DNA of 64,000 nt, taken from positions 6,576,920 to 6,640,919 of the forward strand of contig NC_051129.1 of the NCBI RefSeq assembly GCF_014839805.1, read 5' to 3'. This DNA is from Manduca sexta. Lineage: Eukaryota; Arthropoda; Insecta; Lepidoptera; Sphingidae. The translations under genes and the position numbers were made by a program. This document shows positions 48,201 to 56,222 of the stretch, in pieces; the stretch's first letter is position 1, and every line of letters starts with the position of its first letter. Under the pieces are notes generated by a model, which worked only from the letters and a program-made list of their open reading frames with translations, searched no databases and had not been told where the DNA came from.

Positions 48201-48687
48201 TGATGAAATCGCAACCCAAAAGCGTTCTTGCGTCCGCGCCAGGGATCACAATAAACGTAGTAGGTATCTCACGATCCTGTAATTTAACCATAACCGTATA
48301 TAAGTAACAATCACGTAACGTTTCGTTACCATCGGCTAAGCGTATATTTCGCTGCGACTTCAAAAAGCGGACACCGGCTCTCTGAAATAAGCGGTGCAGC
48401 AATGGGCTGGCAATACAGTGCGTAGCTCCTATGTCCATGATAGCAACGCCGGCTTCCCCCAAAACACTAATGCTTACCACAGCGTGACACTGGTCGTGGT
48501 CGGTATTATTCTGGGGTGCGGAATATCTCACATCGACAATATCCGTAAAAACGGCGCTGAGGCTATCGGGTGCTATTCGTTCACATTCGGGAACCAATCG
48601 TAAACGATCGCAAAAATTTATTGGAACAGTTGTATTATAATTACTATAGCAACCGTGATTACCGGTCGGTCGGCGCAATCGTCGCAT
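45277..48687 (-). CDS. Gypsy pol polyprotein (protease, RT, RNase H, integrase)
   Basis: 1136 codons without a break. The aspartic protease motif is MDIGATHC at about residue 84, with Ile where Ser or Thr is usual. The reverse transcriptase has RLCIDYRKLNAVT and MPMGLRNSGATFQ, and the catalytic box reads CLDD (residues 413-416) instead of the usual Y/F-x-DD. RNase H follows (RTDSRGYCLGAVLMQ, NYTTNEREALAVVWAV). Integrase has an HHCC zinc finger (around residue 770) and the three acidic residues within VAVDLFGPLP, SDNGVQF and PVERKNRD. A GPY/F-like C-terminus is present; no chromodomain. The frame is probably entered by a -1 shift from gag, so the first ATG is not a true start. Confidence 0.9.
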   Translation of the reverse strand: MRRLRRPTGNHGCYSNYNTTVPINFCDRLRLVPECERIAPDSLSAVFTDIVDVRYSAPQNNTDHDQCHAVVSISVLGEAGVAIMDIGATHCIASPLLHRLFQRAGVRFLKSQRNIRLADGNETLRDCYLYTVMVKLQDREIPTTFIVIPGADARTLLGCDFIKRAGIAINLLESKWSFTSTPDRVYDFVRSYSVKSEGGADLLCTDASPLSLRPNEGAHLSEEQRAQMNEMIARYASRFAVEGEPTGFITHRIKTDEKQEPIASQPYRMSPAKVAILEKELDKLQRADVIEECEFPWAANIVLVPKKDGSARLCIDYRKLNAVTEPDRYPLPRMDDVLHAAKTTNFMTTLDLQSGYFQVSVAEEDRDKTAFITPLGTFRFKRMPMGLRNSGATFQRLMDRFKSNLPGTTLLCCLDDLIVLSDSFTKHLEDLQAVFDRLELFNLRVNRTKSVFARDSVQFLGHLIVPGGIQVDPEKTAAINDTAKPTNLKHLKCFLQTSSWFRRFIPNYAEIARPLTALLKKGSVWRWSVEEHSAFDHLKQLLVSAPILRQADHTQPFILRTDSRGYCLGAVLMQEEGPDERPVEYASRLLTQAERNYTTNEREALAVVWAVAKFRSYIEGAQIIVKSDHQPLKWLMSVKSPSGRLTRWALTLQEFDLRIEYTPGKSNVIADTLSRPACTEEAGRCDLCHAVVDVPSESVSNYRDLQLQDPDVKKIMEDLEATDEPLRGRPWADRGYIMSDGVLYRYKPEPSDDDDACLVVPTNRPKILFDYHDAPTAGHLGVERTLQRIASRYYWPGMRASVTDYVKQCTSCQRYKVDARKPAGLVQSPAAAQRFEVVAVDLFGPLPVTKSGNRWILIAEDVCSRWVELFPLQSATSILCAETLTNEVFLRYGVPRRLISDNGVQFISEVMQQVCFAFGIDQALTPYYHPEANPVERKNRDLKPQLAAYVGQDHSTWDVHLAAVRFAMNSAVTHSISFSPAMLTFGREIRAPADVVHDMRTILNGNRFVANVTPYLRRLTTVLIDARDAHEKAQAIQKRYADEKRRPAPDYKVGDLVLLKTHGSNDTVRGQTPKFIPRRDGLYVIKEVLSSTTYRLENGDGDTLGKYHVSQLTPFVGQSESPVREKRGRGRPRKNC

Positions 48688-49853
48688 TTTATCATATTAA
48701 ACGATAAAGCGTCTGAAGGAGCTTTTGCATTATTATCGTTACATTTGTGACATATAGATTTCACTACGCCGAGTTGTCCACACCCGTAACAACGTATGGG
48801 TTGGTCACCCGCGGAAGAACGTTTTTCCATACTATTTTTATAGTTCCTACATTCATCTATATCATGACCATAGTTCCTACAATATGAACAGCGTTTACGT
48901 TGGGGTTTGGAGGCACTGTTTGGGGCTAAGGGGGTAGGTACGGGTTTACAGACCGATTCGCGAGCACTGTTAGGCACATTTTTATGTACTTTGGTAGATA
49001 TTTTGGGTGTACTTACAGTTTTGCCTCGACAACATACCTCTGCCATTGACAATTAAGCCTCGACACAGCGTAATTTTACAATTAATTGTTCGAACGTATT
49101 CACAGTTTCGCGGGGTAAACGTTTACGTATCTTACGGTTCAATAAGCCGTACACTATATTTATTCTGGCCGCGTCACACAAATCATACGGTAGCTGGCTT
49201 ATCAGGGCCCTAATTTTACAGGCAAACACTTCACTGCGCTCCGGTAGTGTATGTTCATAGCCGAAAATCTCACGGAACAGTTTATACGCCGGTTTCACGA
49301 TGCCGTACATTCCGCGGAGTCTTGCGATGGCATCCTCCCAATCGTGGATGTCCTTTTTGATGCCTTGCCACCAGACTGCTGCGTTTCCGGTGAGAAGCAT
49401 CGGCAGACCACGTACTACGTTTTCGTCGGTCACTCCGGCACACTCTTTGAACACCAAGACCGCATCGATGAATGCTTCGAGTGTCTCTGCGTCTCCTGTA
49501 GTTCCCTCGAAACGGGCTGAACATTTGCTGAAGTTACCCGCTGACTTCATTTTGATGACACCGCTGGCTTCGGGTGATGCCGAGGTCGTATTTGCCATAA
49601 TCGTTTCTAACAATTTTTGATTCGCTTCCGCTTGCGACCTGGCGAATAGCTCCATGATTTTGAACATATGATCCGTTGTCGGTGACGTCGTGGCCGGTAC
49701 CGGCGCGGTAGGCGTCGGCGTCGATGCCTGGGCAGACGGGCCGACAAAGGTGATCTCCTGCTCCGAATCCGAAGTTGTGGGCTGGGGTTCTTCCTTGTCG
49801 GCAGCCTGGCCTTGGCCGCGACGGGTAGCAACCCTTTTGCATGGGAAGGGCAT
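48618..49853 (-). pseudogene. Gypsy gag, interrupted by one in-frame stop
   Basis: The first part (49053-49853) has a capsid-like region with AVWWQGIKKDIHDWEDAI and FREIFGYEHTLPERSEVFA. It ends at a TAA (49053-49055). The same frame continues directly through 48618-49052 with two zinc knuckles, CSYCRNYGHDIDEC and CYGCGQLGVVKSIC, the second with an altered third ligand spacing. A single nonsense codon therefore splits capsid from nucleocapsid. The pol frame overlaps its 3' end by 70 bases in the -1 frame, the usual arrangement for gag-pol fusion. No canonical slippery heptamer was found. Confidence 0.75.
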
Positions 49854-49912
49854 GCTTCTCCAACAATTATTACAAATGTCTAACGAACTTGTTAGGCTCG
49901 GCTACGTGATCG

Positions 49913-49930
49913 GCCCCACGTTGGGCGCCA
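49913..49930 (-). other. Primer-binding site of the Gypsy element
   Basis: TGGCGCCCAACGTGGGGC on the element strand, one base inside the 5' LTR. The TGG start is the complement of a tRNA CCA end. I do not assign the tRNA. Confidence 0.75.
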
Positions 49931-49931
49931 C

Positions 49932-50235
49932 TATGAACAAGTGAAAACTCGTTCATCAATCAACTATATTTTTTTATTGGGAGAAAACAATTACTTAGGA
50001 GACAAATATGTATACATCACACGGGGCTAGATTTCCATATATATTATAATTCTCTTTGCGTGCGCGCGCCTGTCATCCAGCGCCACCTTGTGACAGAGTT
50101 CACACGTAAGCATCACGTCGCGCTCCGATTGGCGGAGCGCGTATATCACGTCATCGGGAGCCAATGGCAGTGCGTTATTCGTACGAGTCCGCGAAGAGCT
50201 CGAGATTTAAACCGAAAGCAGATACCTTCGTTTCA
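49932..50235 (-). repeat. 5' LTR of the Gypsy element
   Basis: 304 bp. On the element strand starts TGAAACGAAGG and ends TTGTTCATA. Carries a short AT-rich insert (about 50030-50060) absent from the 3' LTR. Confidence 0.9.
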
Positions 50236-51532
50236 CTACTTGTATTTTTTAAATGCATGCAATGTTAAACTGATTTGAAAAACCTGTTTTAATTTATTTA
50301 AAAGATATCTTGTTTTTATTTTAGATACCTAGGTCCCATAGAATTTTTAACGAAATCTGTTCATATTAAAATATTTGGAAGAAATATGTCATCCAAGTAA
50401 ATTAAATTTGTATATGATGAAGTCTGCCAACCTGCACTAGGGCAGCGTAGTGTATTAAGGACTAAATCCCTCTCAATAGTATAGGATGCCCATTCCCTGT
50501 ACTGAGACAGTATAAGAATAATAATAATATATTTACTAGATACAAAATTGGTTACAAGTCTCTGAAGTCCTGTTTCCTAAACTAAGAAAAACTTGTATTT
50601 TGGTATAACAGTTCCTTCTCATACAATTAACAATATAATGTGCCCATCGCCGATTAAAAAAATATAAAAAAAAAAACAGTGAATTACATATAATTTTTTT
50701 TTAATATTTTCCTCAGACATTACGCAAAGGCGGTAAAGTTTCCACACACACACTCACGCCACTTATCCCCGACGGGGTAGGCAGAGGCGCAAATGGTGCA
50801 CTCATTTTCCTTGATAACGTCCATTATGTCATATGTGATAGAAAGCGAGCCTATCGCCATATGGCGCACAAATTCCAGACTCAGCTCCGAGTGTCGCGAA
50901 AGGTCGCGAAATCATTGAAAGGCTGGCAACACCAAAGTGAGTATTTGCTGATGTATACATAGATATTGTGAGTATGTTCCTATATTTACGCAGATATTGT
51001 GAGTATCTTTCACCAAATATAAGTATATTATATTATGAATATTGTCCATAGATAGAATACTATATCGTCTATGTGTATTAAGTGAGTTTTGCACACTTTT
51101 CTGTTGAGAGTACCGCGTACAGAATATATCTTGCATGAGTGAGTGAGTGGTTTACTGTAGTACCAATATTCCCTGACTATAAAGTTACAATATGGCCGAA
51201 AGTACAAATGCGCGCCATTTAAGTAGAACTTTGAAGTTGTGTTTAACTAAAGATCTAAACATATAAATGTGAGTGGGTTTTGTGTTACTTTTCTATTCGC
51301 ACATGTGAGTTGGCTTTTTGTTTCACTTTAGATTTATAAGTGAGTGAGTTTATGTTTTACTTGCAATTCACACACGTGAGTCGGTTTAAGTTTTCCTTTT
51401 ATTCACATTACATTCATTTCACTTTTGATTTATGCAACACTGAATGCGGCACATATAACTTATAACACTCTAACTTGTTTGTCATACAGTGAATGATCAT
51501 TTACTTAGCTTAATTTACCTGTATACAGAATT
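50236..51532. other. Intergenic sequence with dispersed repeat fragments, up to gap 2
   Basis: About 50415-50520 has GTCTGCCAACCTGCACTAGG and TGAGACAGTATAAGAATAAT, the end of an abundant lepidopteran repeat. About 50735-50900 has CACTCACGCCACTTATCCCC and GGGTAGGCAGAGGCGCAAAT, another common one. 51120-51440 contains irregular GTGAGTGAGT/GTGAGTTGG text. No gene recognised. Confidence 0.5.
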
Positions 51533-52032
51533 NNNNNNNNNNNNNNNNNNNNNNNNNNNNNNNNNNNNNNNNNNNNNNNNNNNNNNNNNNNNNNNNNNNN
51601 NNNNNNNNNNNNNNNNNNNNNNNNNNNNNNNNNNNNNNNNNNNNNNNNNNNNNNNNNNNNNNNNNNNNNNNNNNNNNNNNNNNNNNNNNNNNNNNNNNNN
51701 NNNNNNNNNNNNNNNNNNNNNNNNNNNNNNNNNNNNNNNNNNNNNNNNNNNNNNNNNNNNNNNNNNNNNNNNNNNNNNNNNNNNNNNNNNNNNNNNNNNN
51801 NNNNNNNNNNNNNNNNNNNNNNNNNNNNNNNNNNNNNNNNNNNNNNNNNNNNNNNNNNNNNNNNNNNNNNNNNNNNNNNNNNNNNNNNNNNNNNNNNNNN
51901 NNNNNNNNNNNNNNNNNNNNNNNNNNNNNNNNNNNNNNNNNNNNNNNNNNNNNNNNNNNNNNNNNNNNNNNNNNNNNNNNNNNNNNNNNNNNNNNNNNNN
52001 NNNNNNNNNNNNNNNNNNNNNNNNNNNNNNNN
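51533..52032. other. Assembly gap 2 (500 N)
   Basis: Exactly 500 N. The right edge falls inside the Helitron that is complete at 18531-19032 in the inverted copy. Confidence 0.99.
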
Positions 52033-54874
52033 TTTGAAACCCGAAATCACGCGGGCGAAGCTGCGGGGCGGAAGCTAGTATTTAATACATATAGATGAAT
52101 TTCTACATAAAATAACAAATGTTTGTGTGTTCTCCGTGGATTCCAAAACGGCTGGAGCGACTTGATGATATTTAGGTAATCGTCACATTACCCCCCAATT
52201 GGACGATCAGAAGTAATTGCTACAGATATATTCATAGTGCTCTACCCAAACGAAGCAGGGCGGGTCCCTAGTCAGTTATATATATTTTTTCTTTATTCAG
52301 ACCAATATTAGGACCTCGAAACCGATTTACTGCCTAAGCGGGATTCTTAATAAACAAATTTTAAATTGTTCTTGAAATTGTCTTCAGGCTGTAGCAATGG
52401 TGATGCCGCGAATTGAACAACCTACTGGAACCAGTTCCGCCACCGCGGGCGTGTCGCCGGCTAGCCCCGCGCCGCCAACAGCATCAGCACCCTCCATCCC
52501 AACTCCACCCTTATCAAGTATGCACTCACTCGCAGCAGTCATTTTATGATAATAGTAAAAGCTTATGGTTACTTAAAAACTTAGCAGTTGAAATTTGCCT
52601 GTCTCACAATGTTCAAGTAAATTCTATTTCCCAATTAACGTATAAGATAGTTATTGCCGAATGCGCTCTTCTTTTTAACATTTATTTGGAGTTGGCCATT
52701 TGTATTTAAAATTTTATATGGTATAATGATTAAGCAATAAATGTAAATGTACTTACCTGTTATATTGGACTATGTAGGTGCAGTGACGGTCGGCAGCACG
52801 CCCACATCAGGTGCGGCGTCGCGACGCGCAGGCGTCCCAGGCGTCGACGAGCGTGAGCGTCGCAGAACGGCGGCGGGCGTGAGCGTCGCGGCCGCCGGAC
52901 GCGCGCGCGCCAAGCGCCGCCTGCAGCCGCGCCCGCTCGCCTCAAGCGCACGCGTACAGGTACACTAATTTACAACCTAATATAAAATACCATCAATATT
53001 GATCCAACAACAATAAATTTCTTGGTAACTCTTCCTTGGCTGTATTTTTTCCTTCTAGGATTTGAAAGGTCTGTGGAAGTAGAGTACCAAGTGCCCACGT
53101 CTTCCCGTTGCGACCAAGATGATGAGGGTGTGATAGTCGTCGATTCCGAGGAAGATGACGAACGGTGCACTGGAACTATGTACAGGGTGAGCTTTATTAT
53201 ACTTATATTATACTTGTGTCATTTATTTTTTGACACTTTTATTCTTTCATCAACAAAATTTATTCAAAATTAATAAGTTGTCCTTATTTTCAACTTTATT
53301 TACAAGTTCTGATGTATATCAAAACATTTTTATTGTGTAGGAAAATGAAGAAGATGAAGACATGGAGGAGGAACAAGAAGTTGAAGGAGGAGAGGAGGAA
53401 GAAGAAATTGAAGGTGACGACGGAGAGAATACAACGCGCCCAGTTAGTATATAATATATTTTTTTTTTATTACAATATTGAATTATAAAGTCATATAAAG
53501 TGAATGGACCAATGAGAATATATTATGCATGTGTTGATAATATAGATTACAGATAACCAATTGAGATTGGATGTTTTATGTATAGGTAGGATTGTATGTA
53601 TTTATCAAACACAATCTCAGGCGGACGCGCACACAAATAGGTTCTACAGCACAAAGAATAGACACTGTTATCTGTTTCAGGAGTCGCCAGCTCAGTCGCC
53701 GGAGGCAGGCGGCTCGGGCGGCTCGGCGGCGTCGGGCGGCTCGGCCGCGTCGGGCGGCTCGGTCGCGTCGGGCGAGGAGGAGCCGGACGAGCGCCCCGCG
53801 CTGCCCGCGCGCGACGACCACCAGCACCAGCAGATAGAGGCCATCAGCAGCGGCACCGAGCGTCAGTAACACTAACTACTACTACTCTATTACCTTACTC
53901 TCACTGCAATGCTCACTTGCACTGGACTTATCACAGAAACATTCTTCAATACTACTAAACTACACTTTCATAACAGTATGCACAACTATACATAACCAAT
54001 TTAAAAATAGTGTATTATAATAATCATCTTTATTTTTCCTGAAAATTTTGCACATCAATGTAATCATTGAGAGAACACTTATGTGATTGATGTGAATCTG
54101 TAACACAATTTATAAAATATTATTTTTCTTCTAGAACTATACAAACCTGTAAAATAAGGTCTTACGCCATATTTTTATTGTAAATCGTCACTACCAAGAA
54201 GAAATATTCATATTTTTAACCAGTTATTTTCTACTTTATAATATTTTAATTTAAGCTGTATATGTGTAGTTTCTATATTTAACAAAGAAATACATGTTTA
54301 TAAAAAAACATTATTTTTCTATAGCGAGTGGTGCTTTGTGTCTCTTGGAGGAAGTGGAGGCGACGATGGCGACGATAGTATCGTTCCTTCCACACCTACA
54401 CTGTATGTCCCAAGGCGCAATGACGGGTGAGTTCACTATGCTCTAACTTTATTGTTATATACAGTTGTATAGTTGACTATTTCTTTGTAAATATTAACTA
54501 TTATAATTAATGGGTTAGTAAGACTACAAATGAAATAAACGTTTTAAGGGGTTAAGATATGTAAAACTCAATTTTATGTCCACTTTGGGCGTCCTGCAAA
54601 AAATAATGTAAGCATTCTTTGTAAATATTTTTCAAGAAATAAGTAGTTTGGCTTATGGTCTTTTGCACAGCGGCGTATTTTTATTATTAAACACGATACC
54701 GTGAATAAAATCATAATTAATATCTGCCAAACATCGCTCAACGGTAAGAATTTTACATCGTTAACATTTCGATATCTCTCTTATTTACTTGAGTTAACTA
54801 TATTCTGAAATAATACTATACTCTATTTTTAAATACACTCATCTTATTTTTTTAATATTGTTATATATAACAAA
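52033..54874 (+). repeat. Inverted overlap, copy 2 (contig 3 start)
   Basis: 2842 bp, reverse complement of 15733-18576. Differences are substitutions, small indels in GC-rich exons and one cluster of A/C differences at about 53605-53665. Confidence 0.95.
52388..54426 (+). CDS. Tpr: Second copy of Tpr exons 5-10, with frame errors
   Basis: Exons correspond one to one with contig 2: 52388-52517, 52778-52959, 53059-53186, 53341-53442, 53681-53861 and 54325-54426. Exon 5 has one visible substitution. Exon 6 is 9 bases shorter through seven small indels and is locally scrambled. Exon 7 lacks its first G (128 instead of 129). Exon 8 is identical in length. Exon 9 has an extra GAG codon. Exon 10 has an extra GT and loses frame before the SIVPSTPTLYV block. 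Splice sites are all kept. These changes fit sequence errors at a contig end, or a poorly corrected allele, better than a decaying paralogue, because introns are almost unchanged. Treat 16178-18219 as the reference copy. Confidence 0.8.
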
Positions 54875-56222
54875 ATATTTAATTATTTTTAAAACACCTA
54901 CTCAAACAACAGCTTATAGTAACAGGAATATTTGCAGTTACGCGCAGTCAGGCGCTCTCACAAATTGATGTCGACATCATTTCGTCTAGGATGTGTATAT
55001 TATGTACGAAGTAACATAAAATATTCTAAAATACTGTATACACTCTATGTAAAATTAAAAAACACAAGTAAGAATTAAAAAATATTAACATGTGATTTGA
55101 ACTTCGTCTAATTTATATTAAATGCCTTACCCTTCCATACTAAAGGTTTTTGACAAACTACAATATTTTTAGGTAACTATGTATATTTTGTCACTCGGTT
55201 ACTAAGAGTAATTTTCGGTGTTGCGATATATTACAATAATTGGATTTTGGGTGAGGGTGTATGTTTAAATTATTTTATTACAAATATTGATATTATGGAT
55301 CAATGGTCACTAGACAGAAAAATATGCTAGATTTGGTATTGCTGGCCACCATTTTAAATATTATTATTTTGGGCTCCGTTTTAAAGTCGATACCTGGACA
55401 TGTTTTGCACCACAAGACGAGAGTCTAGTACACACTACAGCCGATTTTAGACTAGCAAGTTCTCGCAGTACTTACTATATTGCACAAGAACTTTTAGACA
55501 CGTTTATCTTAGCGGAAATATTTTTATAAGTTTATACAAATGGGATTTTTAATTCGGTATGGAGACAGTGTGAGACCCTGGGAAGAATATAGGTTCCCGG
55601 GATAATATACAGCGTGACTTTTATAACGGAAAACTTAAGCCCGAAAAACTTTATAAAGCGGGCGGAGCCGCGGGCAAAAGCTAGTACATAATATTTTCAA
55701 ACGTAACTTTGACATATCTAATATTTTAACAATCAAGGATGTAATTGTACAATACCGTGTAGCTACACGTCCCGCCATCTAGTTAGCTTTGGTGTAGCGC
55801 CCAAGGTCAACGCTCAAGGGCACTGGCCCCACTTCCATTCTTAAGTGTTTAAACTGTTGGTGTATGTAAAAAAATCTAAGGGTAAACAATTAAATAAAAA
55901 AAGAAAACATTTATTATTGCCTAGTTGGATGGTAAACAACATAATTTATAATAAATGTAAGTACTTGGCTAGGAATAAAAAAAAAATTTTTATAGTTAGG
56001 TTAGAACTTTAGGTACTCAGATATGTCCCAGTGGATGTATATGTCCCAACAGTGCCAAGAGTAGCTAGATGAGCGTATTATGTCAACCAGTAAATGCCTA
56101 GTGGTGATTTTCATCTAGACCCTAGACAAGAGTAACGAAAACCCAGAAATAAATGCATAGAAGTAAATGTAGATATAAATGTATTTGTCATGATTTAGTT
56201 GTTTTGTCATGTGTGACGCCAG
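54875..56222 (+). other. Tpr intron 10, distal part
   Basis: Sequence between the end of the overlap and exon 11. AT-rich, holding the Helitron 3' fragment. No exon recognised. Confidence 0.5.
55540..55684 (+). mobile_element. Helitron 3' fragment in a Tpr intron
   Basis: GGTATGGAGACAGTGTGAGACC through AAAGCGGGCGGAGCCGCGGGC and AAAAG-CTAG followed by T: the last 145 bases of the same Helitron family, 5' truncated. Confidence 0.7.

Larger units (their letters stand above)
44814..50235 (-). mobile_element. Gypsy-type (Metaviridae) LTR retrotransposon, almost full length
   Basis: Two LTRs (44814-45091 and 49932-50235) enclose gag and pol on the minus strand, and CTAC at 44810-44813 and 50236-50239 is a probable 4-bp target duplication. 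Next to the 5' LTR is an 18-base primer-binding site and before the 3' LTR a polypurine tract. Order protease, RT, RNase H, integrase in one pol frame defines Ty3/Gypsy. There is no env-like frame. The element is 5422 bp. It looks recent because pol is uninterrupted, but gag has an in-frame stop, so it is probably not self-sufficient. Confidence 0.92.

Noticed and set aside
48618..48687. Canonical -1 slippery site for gag-pol
   Set aside because: The overlap and frame fit a -1 shift, but no X XXY YYZ heptamer was found in it.
44814..50235. Endogenous retrovirus with env
   Set aside because: No open frame between pol and the 3' LTR; plain Gypsy retrotransposon.
15733..54874. Genuine inverted segmental duplication of Tpr tail exons
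   Set aside because: Both edges coincide with scaffold gaps and flipping contig 2 explains everything; kept only as the alternative in the first finding.
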